Shown here piece by piece: positions 17,690 through 26,868 of a stretch of DNA of 64,000 bases. Position 1 is the stretch's first letter. The number at the start of each line of letters is the position of its first letter. Position numbers and translations under genes: made by a program. The notes under the pieces were generated by a model. The model was not told the origin of the DNA and made no database searches. It saw nothing but the letters and a program-made list of their open reading frames with translations. Origin of the DNA: JBKEDC01 sp047972995 (GTDB lineage Bacteria; Bacteroidota; Bacteroidia; Bacteroidales; Prolixibacteraceae); the NCBI GenBank assembly GCA_047972995.1, contig JBKEBD010000028.1, positions 1 through 64,000 on the forward strand, given 5' to 3'.

Positions 17690-17785
17690 GGCGAGCAACG
17701 GATAAATGTATTTTGCCTTCTTTAGTTCTTTGGCGAGTAATAAATCAATGTATTTTGCTTTTTAGAGTCTTTGGGTGAGTAATGG
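17690..17785. repeat. Imperfect tandem repeat, 42-bp period, ~2.2 copies
   Basis: GGCGAG/GGTGAG boxes start at 17690, 17732 and 17774, each followed by similar sequence (AATGTATTTTGC then TTTAG/TTAGAG and CTTT). The period is exactly 42 bp. It lies between the GH26 stop codon and the GH36 start codon, in the leader of the GH36 gene on the minus strand. Confidence 0.75.
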
Positions 17786-17796
17786 ACGGCAATGTG

Positions 17797-18891
17797 TTAT
17801 TTATATAAGCCGAAATCGCGAGATTCTTTTAAGAAAAGAACACGCTTGTCGGCATGGAACTTCACAAAATCATTTGCCGATACCTGTCCAGGGTAGGGAG
17901 CATAGTAGTGCCCCTCTTTTTTGCGTGCATTTCGCCATGTCACCATATAGGAAATCGGATGTTTCGACACTTCGGCAAGCAATGTTTCGGTCCACCAATT
18001 CGCATCGGGGATTCCCTCAAAGCCTGTTTCGGTGAGTGCCACAGCTAAATTGTGCTCCTTTGCGATTTGGCAAACCAAAGCCAATCCTTTGTTGAGGTTA
18101 TGGACATAGTCTTCACGATGTTCAAACTGATAGGTGTCGAAGCCGATGAGGTCGACTTTATCATCGCCAGGGTAGCGCTTCAAGTACTCCTCCGTAGTGT
18201 TTGGCTCGGTGCCTGGCGAATAAGCGTAGAGCGCATTGTTCACTCCCTTACCCGTCAGGTGATCGAACGTGAGATTCCACATCGCGAGATATTCCGCATC
18301 TGAGCAATGTTTTTGCCCCCACCAAAACCAACTGCCTGTGTGCTCATGCCAAGGACGGAAAAGCACAGGCACTTTTGTGCCATCTGCTGTTTGAAGCGAG
18401 AGGAGGAAATCAGCCACGCGGTCGAGCCAAGTGAGAAATAGCGCATGGTTTTTGCCACCTTCTAGCACTGATGCCACCACATCAGGCGCTTCAATATCCC
18501 ACGAGTTGCCCCCAGTTTCAGGGTTGTCGGCGTGCCAACTGATGGTGACCATGCCGCCACGTTCGTATTGTTTCACAATTTCATTCTTCATGACTTGAAA
18601 AGGCACACTGTCAAGGCTATAAGCTTTACCGAGCTCAATATGCCCAATGTCGAAAGACATCACGGCAAGATAATCGCCGCACACGCTTTTCACATCGCTA
18701 CGATCGGCTTCAAAATCCCAGCCGATGCCATATAATGGGTCGTCGTGATGCCCAAATAGGATGCCATGTTGAGGCATGCTTTTTAGGCTGGCGAGCAGGT
18801 TTTCTGTTTCAGTTGTTCGCTTTTGCATTGGTTGTTCTGCACAAGAAAAGAGAACAAGTGCAAGAAGTATGATGAGAGAGTTGTGCTTCAT
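17797..18891 (-). CDS. GH26 endo-beta-1,4-mannanase, lipoprotein
   Basis: The 364-residue protein starts with a lipoprotein signal (ALVLFSC, Cys at about residue 17), so it is membrane-anchored. It carries the GH26 signatures: GHHDDPLYG near the start, acid/base Glu in FRPWHEHTGSWFWWG (about residue 180), Tyr in the SPGTEPN/DLIGFDTYQF strand, and the nucleophile Glu in ALTETGFEG (about 287). GH26 enzymes cut beta-1,4-mannan by a retaining mechanism. Of the enzymes in this cluster it is the only one without any visible defect. Neighbours (epimerase, GH36, GH3, CE7 esterase) fit galactomannan or acetyl-glucomannan breakdown. Confidence 0.93.
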   Translation of the reverse strand: MKHNSLIILLALVLFSCAEQPMQKRTTETENLLASLKSMPQHGILFGHHDDPLYGIGWDFEADRSDVKSVCGDYLAVMSFDIGHIELGKAYSLDSVPFQVMKNEIVKQYERGGMVTISWHADNPETGGNSWDIEAPDVVASVLEGGKNHALFLTWLDRVADFLLSLQTADGTKVPVLFRPWHEHTGSWFWWGQKHCSDAEYLAMWNLTFDHLTGKGVNNALYAYSPGTEPNTTEEYLKRYPGDDKVDLIGFDTYQFEHREDYVHNLNKGLALVCQIAKEHNLAVALTETGFEGIPDANWWTETLLAEVSKHPISYMVTWRNARKKEGHYYAPYPGQVSANDFVKFHADKRVLFLKESRDFGLYK

Positions 18892-18960
18892 AATATATAA
18901 AGTTGCTGAGTTGATTTTTTTTTTCGGTAGATATTAGAAATACTCAGGAGTTGGAGGGGG

Positions 18961-20240
18961 CTATATTCCCAATTGATTCCAGATCCAATTGCACCATTCG
19001 TCCCATTGCTCTTGATACTAGAAATGAGCGGTCTGTAAATAGAGATGCAATTCCTTAGGAGCAGTGATGATGTTGTATGTGGCGTGCATGCTTGTGGGCG
19101 GACAACATCGTCGTTATATCCCTAACTATACCAGCCTGGTACTGTGAGGTTTCGGGCGAAGTTGGTGGTGTCGTAATAGCGTGATGCATCTTGCTGCACT
19201 TTAGTGTAGTTCTGATAGTAATAGAACCAATGAGGCCAACCGCCAGCACGTCCTTGCGTGTGGGCGAGGTGGTCGCACATGACAGGGTGAACGGCTGCGA
19301 GGAAAGTCACGCGCTTGTCGAGGACGGCAGTCATCACCGAGAGAGCTCCCCCTTGGCTAGAACCTGTCACACCCAACGATTCACCATTATACTCAGGAAG
19401 CGAGCATATATAGTCCACTGCACGCACTGCGCTCACCACTACACGCTTGTAGTAGCTTTCATCTTTGTTGTCGCGGTTGAAATTCCAGTAGCAATTTAGT
19501 GCTCCATTTGCCAATTCATCATAGATGCTTTGAGGCATCGTTACAGGCACTCCGTGAATGTCAATTTCCAACACAATTGCGCCTTTTTCGGCAGTCTGAA
19601 CGTCGCCATAGTAAGGACGAACGCCCGCGCCAGGCACCCGAAGCAAGGCGGGATATTTACCTGCAGCCTTAGGCATGGCAAGAATGCCATAGGTGCGCGA
19701 ACCCCAACGGATGTTGTGGAAACTCACCTCATACACATCCACCTTGTCGGTGCATCGCTCGGGGAGCAATCGACGTGTGGAGTGTAGCTCGGTGTAGCGA
19801 GCTTCTTTCAGGGTGTTTGCCCAAAACTGATTGAAATCGTCGGGCTGGGTAGTGATGGGGCTGAGTTTATCGGCAGCATAGCCCACTGTGGCAGAACTGT
19901 AGTAATTCTTCTCGCCCACTGTGGCGGTTACCTTGCAGCGGATGAATCCAGGAGTGTTCAGCCCTTTGTGGCTTAACTCGATTGCACCACTCTTCACCAT
20001 CACGTTTTCTTTTTTGATGTCGGGATAGAACTCGGCACCCAGCTCATAGCTGATGCTTACATCTTGCAGCAAGTTTTGCGCTTTAAAAACTTGCACGTTG
20101 AACTGACATTTCTCGCCCAATTTGTAGTTCCAATCTTGGTGATTGGGCGACACCATTACGGTGATTTCATCGCCTTTAATTTGCGCGTTGATCGAAATAA
20201 ATCCGATGAGTGCGACGCATAATAAAATAAATTTCTTCAT
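18961..20240 (-). pseudogene. CE7 acetyl-xylan/mannan esterase gene, broken by nonsense and frameshift
   Basis: The first 372 codons encode a signal peptide (to ISINAQ), a ~110-residue beta-domain, and most of a CE7 alpha/beta-hydrolase with the nucleophile Ser in VTGSSQGG (about residue 293) and RVPGAG and SFHNIRWG typical of the family. The frame hits TAG (19122-19124) in VPGWYS-stop-GYNDD, where the family has SWGYND, so TGG became TAG. Eleven bases on, one T seems lost: shifting the frame restores PPTSMHATYNIITAPKELHL. A further TAG lies in HF-stop-YQE at the catalytic His region. The end QLGI-stop is at 18961. The catalytic Asp and His lie beyond the first stop, so the product would be inactive. 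CE7 enzymes deacetylate hemicellulose oligosaccharides. Confidence 0.9.
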
Positions 20241-20277
20241 TTTGGATGTTGGATTATTAGATGTTGAATGGTTAGAT

Positions 20278-20307
20278 TTTTATATATTGGACTTTTATAT
20301 ATTGGAC
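20278..20307. repeat. Two exact 15-bp tandem copies
   Basis: TTTTATATATTGGAC occurs at 20278-20292 and again at 20293-20307. It lies in the 104-bp space between the truncated GH26 gene and the esterase gene, in a T/A-rich run of TTGGA-like words. Confidence 0.8.
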
Positions 20308-20344
20308 TGGTCTTGTAATCTAATATCTAGCGATCCAAAAATCT

Positions 20345-21652
20345 TTACTGCATGATAATATGATTTGATGTTTCTGATGCTTTCCACCACTCGACATTGG
20401 CGTGCTCGTGTGAAGTGAGGCTAAACTCGGAGCTGCTTGTGCTTTTGGTGCGGGCGTAGTCATACCACGGCATGAAATGCGACCATCGAGCACCAGCTTC
20501 CCACTGTTGCGCTATATCTGCCACGTTGCCACATTCCGAGAGGGCAATCATCTTGGTGTAATAAGTATTTTGAATATCGTTGAACTGACTTGCGATGTCG
20601 CTCCAATCGGTGTTGTTATAAATATCGCGCCCGATGATGTCCACATAATCATCGCCAGGGTAAAATTCCTCGTCGTTCACCTGGGTGGTCCACACCCAAA
20701 TTAGGTTGTTGAGTTCGCGCTCCTGAAAATAGTTGAACACATATTGCCAGAGCTGTACATAGGCAGTTCCGCCCTCGGTACCCCACCAAAACCAGGCTGT
20801 TCCACTACTAAATTCATAGATATTTCCTGCGGCTTCATGCAGAGGTCGCCAAAGCAAGGCGATGTTTTTGTCTTTGAGTAGTTGAAGCATGTCGCCCATT
20901 TTTTTCAAGTCGGCTTGCAGCACTTCATTTTCCCAAGTACCATCGGTGAGCGCACGACTCACACTGAATTCATTTCCTTCGGTGTAGAAAGCCAGTTGAT
21001 TGACATCACCGCTTTCATAGGCTGCTTTGTTTTTGGGCACATTCCAATGCCATCCTGCGCTGATGACGCCGCCATTGTTTGCCCATTCTTCAAGGATGCT
21101 CGTGTTGGTGTAGTCGATCCAATTGGCAGGAGAGGCGTATAGATGCACATAATCGAAAATGGCAATGACTGGTCGTTTGCCGGTATGTTGTTCCACCCAG
21201 AGGGCTTCGTTGATATTCCAATTGACGTTGGCCATGGTTGATGAAATGCAATTCTCACCATAGTTATCATAGAGATATTGATAGAGAGCCGAGGCCTCGG
21301 CTGTGGGCTTGCTCATGGCAAGCGTTGTTGTGATGTTGATCTCTTGTGTTGTTTCTTCGCTTGTGGAGAAATCAATGTAGAGGGCTTCCTTGTTTACCGT
21401 TCCTGCTTTCACCTTAATGGCTAAAGCGCCGATGCTCAGGGTATAGGCGGTATTGGCTTTGAGTGTGCCAAGTGTGATGGTGAGTGTTTCGTTTTCTGCC
21501 GACACAGCGCTCACCGCAGTGTTGTTCAGCTTAATGTCGGATGCCGATATGATTTGAATGGCAGCGTTGAATGTGATTCTTAGGCTTTTTGTTGTGCGAC
21601 ATATTAGAGGTGCTGCCAACATCATCGGTAACTCCAAATTATGAAACTCCAA
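20345..21652 (-). pseudogene. GH26 mannanase with Ig-like N-terminal domain, 5'-truncated
   Basis: The frame encodes a bacterial Ig-like domain (residues ~25-95, ITFNAAIQI, SASDIKLNNTAVSAV) and a full GH26 barrel with acid/base Glu in WRPLHEAAG (about residue 272), the WFWWG motif, and nucleophile Glu in IALSECGNV (about 370). It ends with SNHIIMQ. There is no signal peptide: the first ~24 residues (MEFHNLELPMMLAAPLICRT) are the antisense of the adjoining regulator gene, not GH26 sequence. A secreted mannanase without an export signal cannot reach its substrate, so I treat it as a pseudogene although its catalytic domain is intact. A deletion joins it head-to-head with the regulator. Confidence 0.85.
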
Positions 21653-23646
21653 AAGTTGTTTTTACAGGTTTGTACATTGCTAATGAGTTAGTGAAAGTAG
21701 GAGATACAGGATCATCAAATCAAGCCATTCTAAAGAATAATATTCAACTTGTTGATGAGATTGAACTAGATTATCATGACCGAAGCTTCATGCTCGAGGT
21801 TTCAGCTATGGACTATGCCAATATTCATAAACTGAGATATTTTTATCGGCTAGATGGAGAGGAGTGGCTTGCTTTTTCTGGCAATGATATTAATTTTAAT
21901 AAGCTCTCACAAGGGAGGTACACTGTAGAGGTGAAAGTACAAAGGGGAAGTTCACAGCAGCAGTCGGCTATTGTGAAATTGAAGTTGGTAATTCATCCTC
22001 CAATTTTGCTTTCTAATGGGGCGATATAGCTTTATGTTATTCTCATAGTAGTATTTGTAGTTTGGGTAGTTCAAGCCAATGAAAAGAAGCATAAAGAAGA
22101 ATTAGAAGACCAAAAACAGCGTCTAGAAATAGCTCGTTTGCAAGAACTGGATAAAGAAAAGATGACTTTTTTTACCAACCTTAGCCACGATCTAAAAACA
22201 CCTTTGTCTTTGATTATTTCTCCACTTGAAAAGATGATTCCAACAAAATCAGATAGCAATGAGAAACAAGAATTGGAGATGATGCACCGTAATGCTAAGC
22301 TTTTACTTAATGAGGTAGAGCAGCTTCTTGATGTGCGGAAACTAGACAGTGGGCAATCTCTGATTTGTTTGGCTCATGGTAATCTCACAGAGTTTGTTAG
22401 TGAAGTGTGTGCCGATTTCTTTTCCTTTGCAGAAAGTAAAGGAGTATCTCTCGATATTATTGAAGAGTCAAAAGTGATAGAAATGGATTTTGACCAAAAA
22501 AAGATTCGTCGTATTATGCAAAATTTACTATCGAATGCTTTTAAATATAATATTAAAGAGGGTAAGGTAGAGGTGCGCATTGGGCAACTTTTTGAAGACA
22601 AGCAAAGCTTTGCTCGCATTGAAGTGACAGACACATGCATCGGAATTGCAGATGAACATAAAACTAAGATCTTCAATCGTTTTTTTCAAACCAATCACAC
22701 ATCAACTCGAATGGGAAGTGGAATTGGGTTGAATGTGGTGCAAGATTATGTGCAGATGCACCATGGTAATGTGAAAGTTCATGACAATAAACCACAGGGT
22801 ACGCGTATTGTGGTGTTACTACCGATTCATTCACAATATCAACGCACAATCAAGTTAGAGCCTTCAAAAGTAAAAGAGGATAATGAGAATACACCGATTG
22901 ATTCTAATCAGAAAGCAGTGTTAGTGGTAGAAGATAATGCTGATTTTAGGTTGTTCCTATCAAATAGTCTACGTGAAGAATATACTATTTTTGAAGCTGA
23001 GAATGGAGCAGTAGCATTAACTATTTTAAATGCACAAAAGATTGATTTGGTACTTACGGACTTGATGATGCCAAAAATGAATGGTTTAGAACTTTGCTAC
23101 GCCATGAAGTTATCAGATACACTGAAACATATTCCAATTGTAATGCTTTCAGCTCAGAATGCTAGAGAGCAAATTGTAGAAGGTTTAAATAATGGGGCTG
23201 ATGATTATTTAACAAAACCCTTTAATGTTGATATACTCCTTATTAGGGTGAAAAAGCTTTTGAGTTGGACAGAAAATAATGTACACACCAAAAGATCGTA
23301 TCAAGTTACACCTAGTGATATTACGGTGAATAGTCTTGACGAAGAACTAGTGCAAAAAGCAATTGAGATTGTAGAACGAGAGATTGCGCAAACAGAGTTT
23401 AATGTAAAACAATTGAGTGTGGAGCTTGGTATGAGCCGAGGACATTTGTATAGAAAACTGACTGTAATTACGGGGAAAACACCAGTTGAGTTTATTCGCA
23501 TTATTCGTATCAAGCGAGGTATGCAGTATTTGCAACAAGAAACAGGCTGTGTGTTGGAAATAGCGCATAGTGTCGGGCTATCGCCAAAGATGTTTTCAAA
23601 GTATTTCAAAGAAGAGTTTGGAGTATATTCATCTGAATACAAGTAA
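21589..23646 (+). pseudogene. Hybrid two-component regulator (HTCS), sensor half deleted, in-frame stop
   Basis: Full HTCS proteins have ~1,300 residues: a periplasmic two-propeller sensor, a Y_Y_Y domain, a kinase, a receiver and an AraC-type DNA-binding domain. Here the frame begins in the Y_Y_Y domain (KVVFTGLYIANELVKVGD, GRYTVEVKVQR) with no signal peptide. It is cut by TAG at 22027-22029 just before the membrane segment LYVILIVVFVVWVV. The same frame then gives the kinase (His in FTNLSHDLKTPLSLI), receiver (LVLTDLMMPKMNG) and AraC helix-turn-helix (LSVELGMSRGHLYRKL) to the end. The kinase G1 box reads DTCIGI instead of DTGIGI. It once controlled the divergent mannan genes; it should be non-functional now. 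Confidence 0.9.
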
Positions 23647-23703
23647 ACTATGGAATAAGTGTTTTGAAATTTAACAATCAAGAACCTCAAACCTGATCAC
23701 AAA

Positions 23704-23738
23704 AAAACTCCAGATAAGCAGTGCCTATCTGGAGTTTT
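23704..23738. terminator. Bidirectional terminator between the HTCS remnant and infB
   Basis: AAAACTCCAGATA (23704-23716) pairs with TATCTGGAGTTTT (23726-23738) over 13 bp. It has A-runs on the left and T-runs on the right, so it serves both convergent units. Confidence 0.93.
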
Positions 23739-23766
23739 AAATATGAGTTGAGTATTAATTCCAAAC

Positions 23767-26697
23767 TTATAGTTTTCTTTCTACTTCTACTTCGTGGAAA
23801 CATTCGATGAAATCACCCACTTTAATGTCGTTGTATCCATCAATGTTCATACCACATTCATAGCCTTTGGCTACTTCTTTCACATCGTCTTTGAAGCGCT
23901 TTAGAGCTCCTAGCTGTCCTGTGTAGATAACAATGCCATCGCGGATTAGGCGTACTTTGTGTTTCGATGAACGGAAGAATTTACCATCACGCACAATACA
24001 ACCTGCTATTGTTCCCACTTTGGTGATCTTGAACGTTTCCATAATTTCGGCTGTACCCAAGATTTCTTCTTTGATATCTGGAGAAAGCATGCCTTCCATA
24101 GCTGTTTTGATTTCTTCAATGGCATCGTAGATGATAGAGTACATACGGATATCTACTTCTTCTTTTTCAGCTAAGCCACGAGCTTGAACCGTAGGACGAA
24201 CTTGGAAACCAACTACAATGGCATCAGAAGCCGTTGCAAGCATAACATCTGATTCAGAAATTGCACCTACTGCTTTGTGAATTACATTCACTTGAATTTC
24301 TGGAGTAGATAGTTTGATTAATGAGTCAGACAATGCTTCGATGGAACCGTCCACGTCACCTTTCACAATCAAGTTCAATTCTTGGAAGTTACCCAACGCA
24401 ATACGACGACCAATTTCATCGAGCGTAATGTGTTTCTGTGTTCTCAAGCCTTGCTCACGAGCCAATTGCTCACGTTTGTTAGCAATTTGGCGTGCTTCGC
24501 TTAATTCATCAAGTGTATTGAATTTATCACCCGCTTGAGGTGCACCATTCAATCCTAAGATGATTACTGGCTCTGCAGGACCTGCGCTATCAACACGTTG
24601 GTTACGTTCATTGAACATCGCTTTCACGTGTCCGAAATACTGACCTGCTAAGACAATGTCACCTTGTTTTAAAGTTCCATTTTCAACAAGCACGGTGGCT
24701 ACATAACCACGACCTTTGTCTAATGAAGATTCAATGATTGTACCAACAGCACGTTTTTCATCATTAGCTTTTAGGTCAAGCATTTCAGCTTCTAGAAGCA
24801 CTTTTTCAAGTAGTTCTTCAATGTTTAAACCTTGTTTTGCTGAAATATCTTGCGATTGATATTTACCACCCCATTCTTCAACAAGGTAGTTAAGGTTTGC
24901 AAGACCTTCTTTTATGCGGTCAGGATTAGCTCCCGGTTTATCAATTTTGTTGATAGCAAACACAATAGGTACACCCGCAGCTTGCGCGTGGTTGATAGCC
25001 TCTTTCGTTTGTGGCATGATGTCATCATCGGCTGCTACAATAATAATAGCAATATCGGTAATTTGAGCACCACGAGCACGCATAGCGGTAAAGGCTTCGT
25101 GACCTGGAGTATCTAAGAATGTAATGTGTTTACCACTATCGAGTGTTACATTGTATGCACCGATGTGCTGTGTGATACCACCAGCTTCACCTGCAATAAC
25201 GTTTGCTTGACGAATGTAGTCGAGCAATGATGTTTTACCGTGGTCAACGTGTCCCATTACCGTAACGATTGGAGCTCTTTCGTGCACTTCGTCAGGGCGG
25301 TCGTCAGTATCCTCAATGGCATCTAGAATTTCTGCACTTACGAATTCCACTTTGAAACCAAATTCTTCAGCTACAAGCTGCATGGTTTCAGCATCTAATC
25401 GTTGGTTGATTGATACGAATAGACCAAGACTCATACAAGAACCGATAACCTGATTCACGCCAACTTCCATCATCGATGCTAGTTCGGCAACGGTTACGAA
25501 CTCGGTAACTTTCAAGATACTTTGTTCTGCTTGTTCTTTTGCACGTGCTGCATCTGCTCTTTCTGCTGCAGCATCACGCTTGTCTCTACGGTATTTAGCT
25601 CCTTTACCTTTGGTTTTGTTACCGCTAGTAAGTCTTGCTAGTGTATCTTTAATTTGTTGTTGTACTTCTTCTTCAGTAACCTCAGCCTTTTCAGGGCGTT
25701 TTTTCCTGTTGTTTGGATTCGCTTTGCGGTTTTGGTTAGGACGAGAGTTTGGATTCTGACGGTTTGGTCTGTTTCCTCCTCCGGCATTATTACCACCTGC
25801 ATTTGCTGTTCCAGGCTTGTTTGCATCAGTTTCAGGCGTGTCTTTTTTAATGCGACGACGCTTTTTCTTGTTTTGAGCATTAGCACCAGCGCCTTTGGCT
25901 GCAGGTTTTTTTTTCTCGGGAAGTTCAATTTTACCCAATACTTTAGGACCATTTAGCTTTTGAACAACAGTTCCAATAAATTCTTCTTTTGGAGCTTCAG
26001 TGCTAGGAGTAGCTTTTGTTTCCACCTTAGGAGTTTCTGTTTTTACTACTTTAGGAGCTACTGCTGGTTTCGGAGCTTTAGCCTTTGCTTTACGCTCTTC
26101 TTGGCGTTCTGCACGAGTTTTTTTGTCGGGACGTGTTTTTTGGTTTAAAGAATCTAAATCGATTCTACCAAGCACACGAGGTCCGTCGCCATCTTGCTCT
26201 TTTGATTCTGTTACTGGAGTCACCACTTTTGGAGCGGGACTTTCTTTTTTTGCTTCAGCTTTAGGTTCAGCTACTTTTTTAGGAGCATCTAAATCTACCT
26301 TGCCTACCACTTTTGGAGTGGGGATTGGTTTAACTTCAGTTTTTACCTCGTCAACCTTTGGTGTAGCTTTAGTTTTTGATGGGCTGGCACTGTGGTCTTT
26401 AATTCTGATCTCCTCAACCTCTTTTTTAGGCGAAGCTTTTTCTGTTTTTACATCATCTAAGCTTACGTCACCTTGAGGTTTCGGACGAAGATTAATCTTT
26501 TCTGATTCTTTTTTCAGACTACTATCTGCTTTGTATTCTTTTTCAAGAAGCTGATAGGCATCTGCTGAGATTTTAGCATTAGGATTGCTTTCCACCTCGA
26601 AGCCTTTTTTATCTAAAAATTCGACTACGGTAGATAATCCTACGTTAAACTCTTTTGCAACCTTCGCAAGTCGCATATTTTTATTGCCAACTGTCAT
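23767..26697 (-). CDS. infB: Translation initiation factor IF-2
   Basis: The 976-residue GTPase brings initiator tRNA to the ribosome. The first ~50 residues form the IF2N domain (MRLAKVAKEFNVGLSTVVEFLDKKG). A long Lys/Pro/Ala-rich linker of ~400 residues with a stretch of KKKRRRIKK follows, and a second IF2N-like domain (VTEFVTVAELASMMEV) comes at ~390. The G domain has GHVDHGKTSLLD, DTPGHEAFTAM and NKIDKP. Domains II-IV and C2 complete the protein. The Met at 26676 (MRLAKV) is an equally plausible start because the family usually begins at that point. It follows nusA in the classic rimP-nusA-infB operon. Confidence 0.97.
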   Translation of the reverse strand: MTVGNKNMRLAKVAKEFNVGLSTVVEFLDKKGFEVESNPNAKISADAYQLLEKEYKADSSLKKESEKINLRPKPQGDVSLDDVKTEKASPKKEVEEIRIKDHSASPSKTKATPKVDEVKTEVKPIPTPKVVGKVDLDAPKKVAEPKAEAKKESPAPKVVTPVTESKEQDGDGPRVLGRIDLDSLNQKTRPDKKTRAERQEERKAKAKAPKPAVAPKVVKTETPKVETKATPSTEAPKEEFIGTVVQKLNGPKVLGKIELPEKKKPAAKGAGANAQNKKKRRRIKKDTPETDANKPGTANAGGNNAGGGNRPNRQNPNSRPNQNRKANPNNRKKRPEKAEVTEEEVQQQIKDTLARLTSGNKTKGKGAKYRRDKRDAAAERADAARAKEQAEQSILKVTEFVTVAELASMMEVGVNQVIGSCMSLGLFVSINQRLDAETMQLVAEEFGFKVEFVSAEILDAIEDTDDRPDEVHERAPIVTVMGHVDHGKTSLLDYIRQANVIAGEAGGITQHIGAYNVTLDSGKHITFLDTPGHEAFTAMRARGAQITDIAIIIVAADDDIMPQTKEAINHAQAAGVPIVFAINKIDKPGANPDRIKEGLANLNYLVEEWGGKYQSQDISAKQGLNIEELLEKVLLEAEMLDLKANDEKRAVGTIIESSLDKGRGYVATVLVENGTLKQGDIVLAGQYFGHVKAMFNERNQRVDSAGPAEPVIILGLNGAPQAGDKFNTLDELSEARQIANKREQLAREQGLRTQKHITLDEIGRRIALGNFQELNLIVKGDVDGSIEALSDSLIKLSTPEIQVNVIHKAVGAISESDVMLATASDAIVVGFQVRPTVQARGLAEKEEVDIRMYSIIYDAIEEIKTAMEGMLSPDIKEEILGTAEIMETFKITKVGTIAGCIVRDGKFFRSSKHKVRLIRDGIVIYTGQLGALKRFKDDVKEVAKGYECGMNIDGYNDIKVGDFIECFHEVEVERKL

Positions 26698-26868
26698 AAA
26701 ACTATTACTATTCTTTGTGGTCCACGAGGCTTCAGCCTCAATATTGCTACAATTTTACTGAATTTATCTAAAAAAACTGGTATTCACACCTTAAGTTTAA
26801 CTGCAATTTTGCATTTAGAGTCATTTTTAAGGTTCGTATTTCGACTAAGAAAACGAAAAGTTTGATTT

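Noticed and set aside
20345..21652. Intact second GH26 mannanase
   Set aside because: The catalytic domain is complete, but the first ~24 residues are antisense regulator sequence and no signal peptide remains, so it cannot work as a secreted enzyme.
13123..22030. Stop-codon reassignment or read-through explaining the internal TAA/TAG codons
   Set aside because: Both TAA and TAG are used as normal ends all over the window, and the internal stops occur only in the mannan locus together with frameshifts and deletions.
26000..26476. 158-codon plus-strand frame
   Set aside because: It is the antisense of the low-complexity Lys/Pro/Ala-rich linker of IF-2, which often leaves long open frames.
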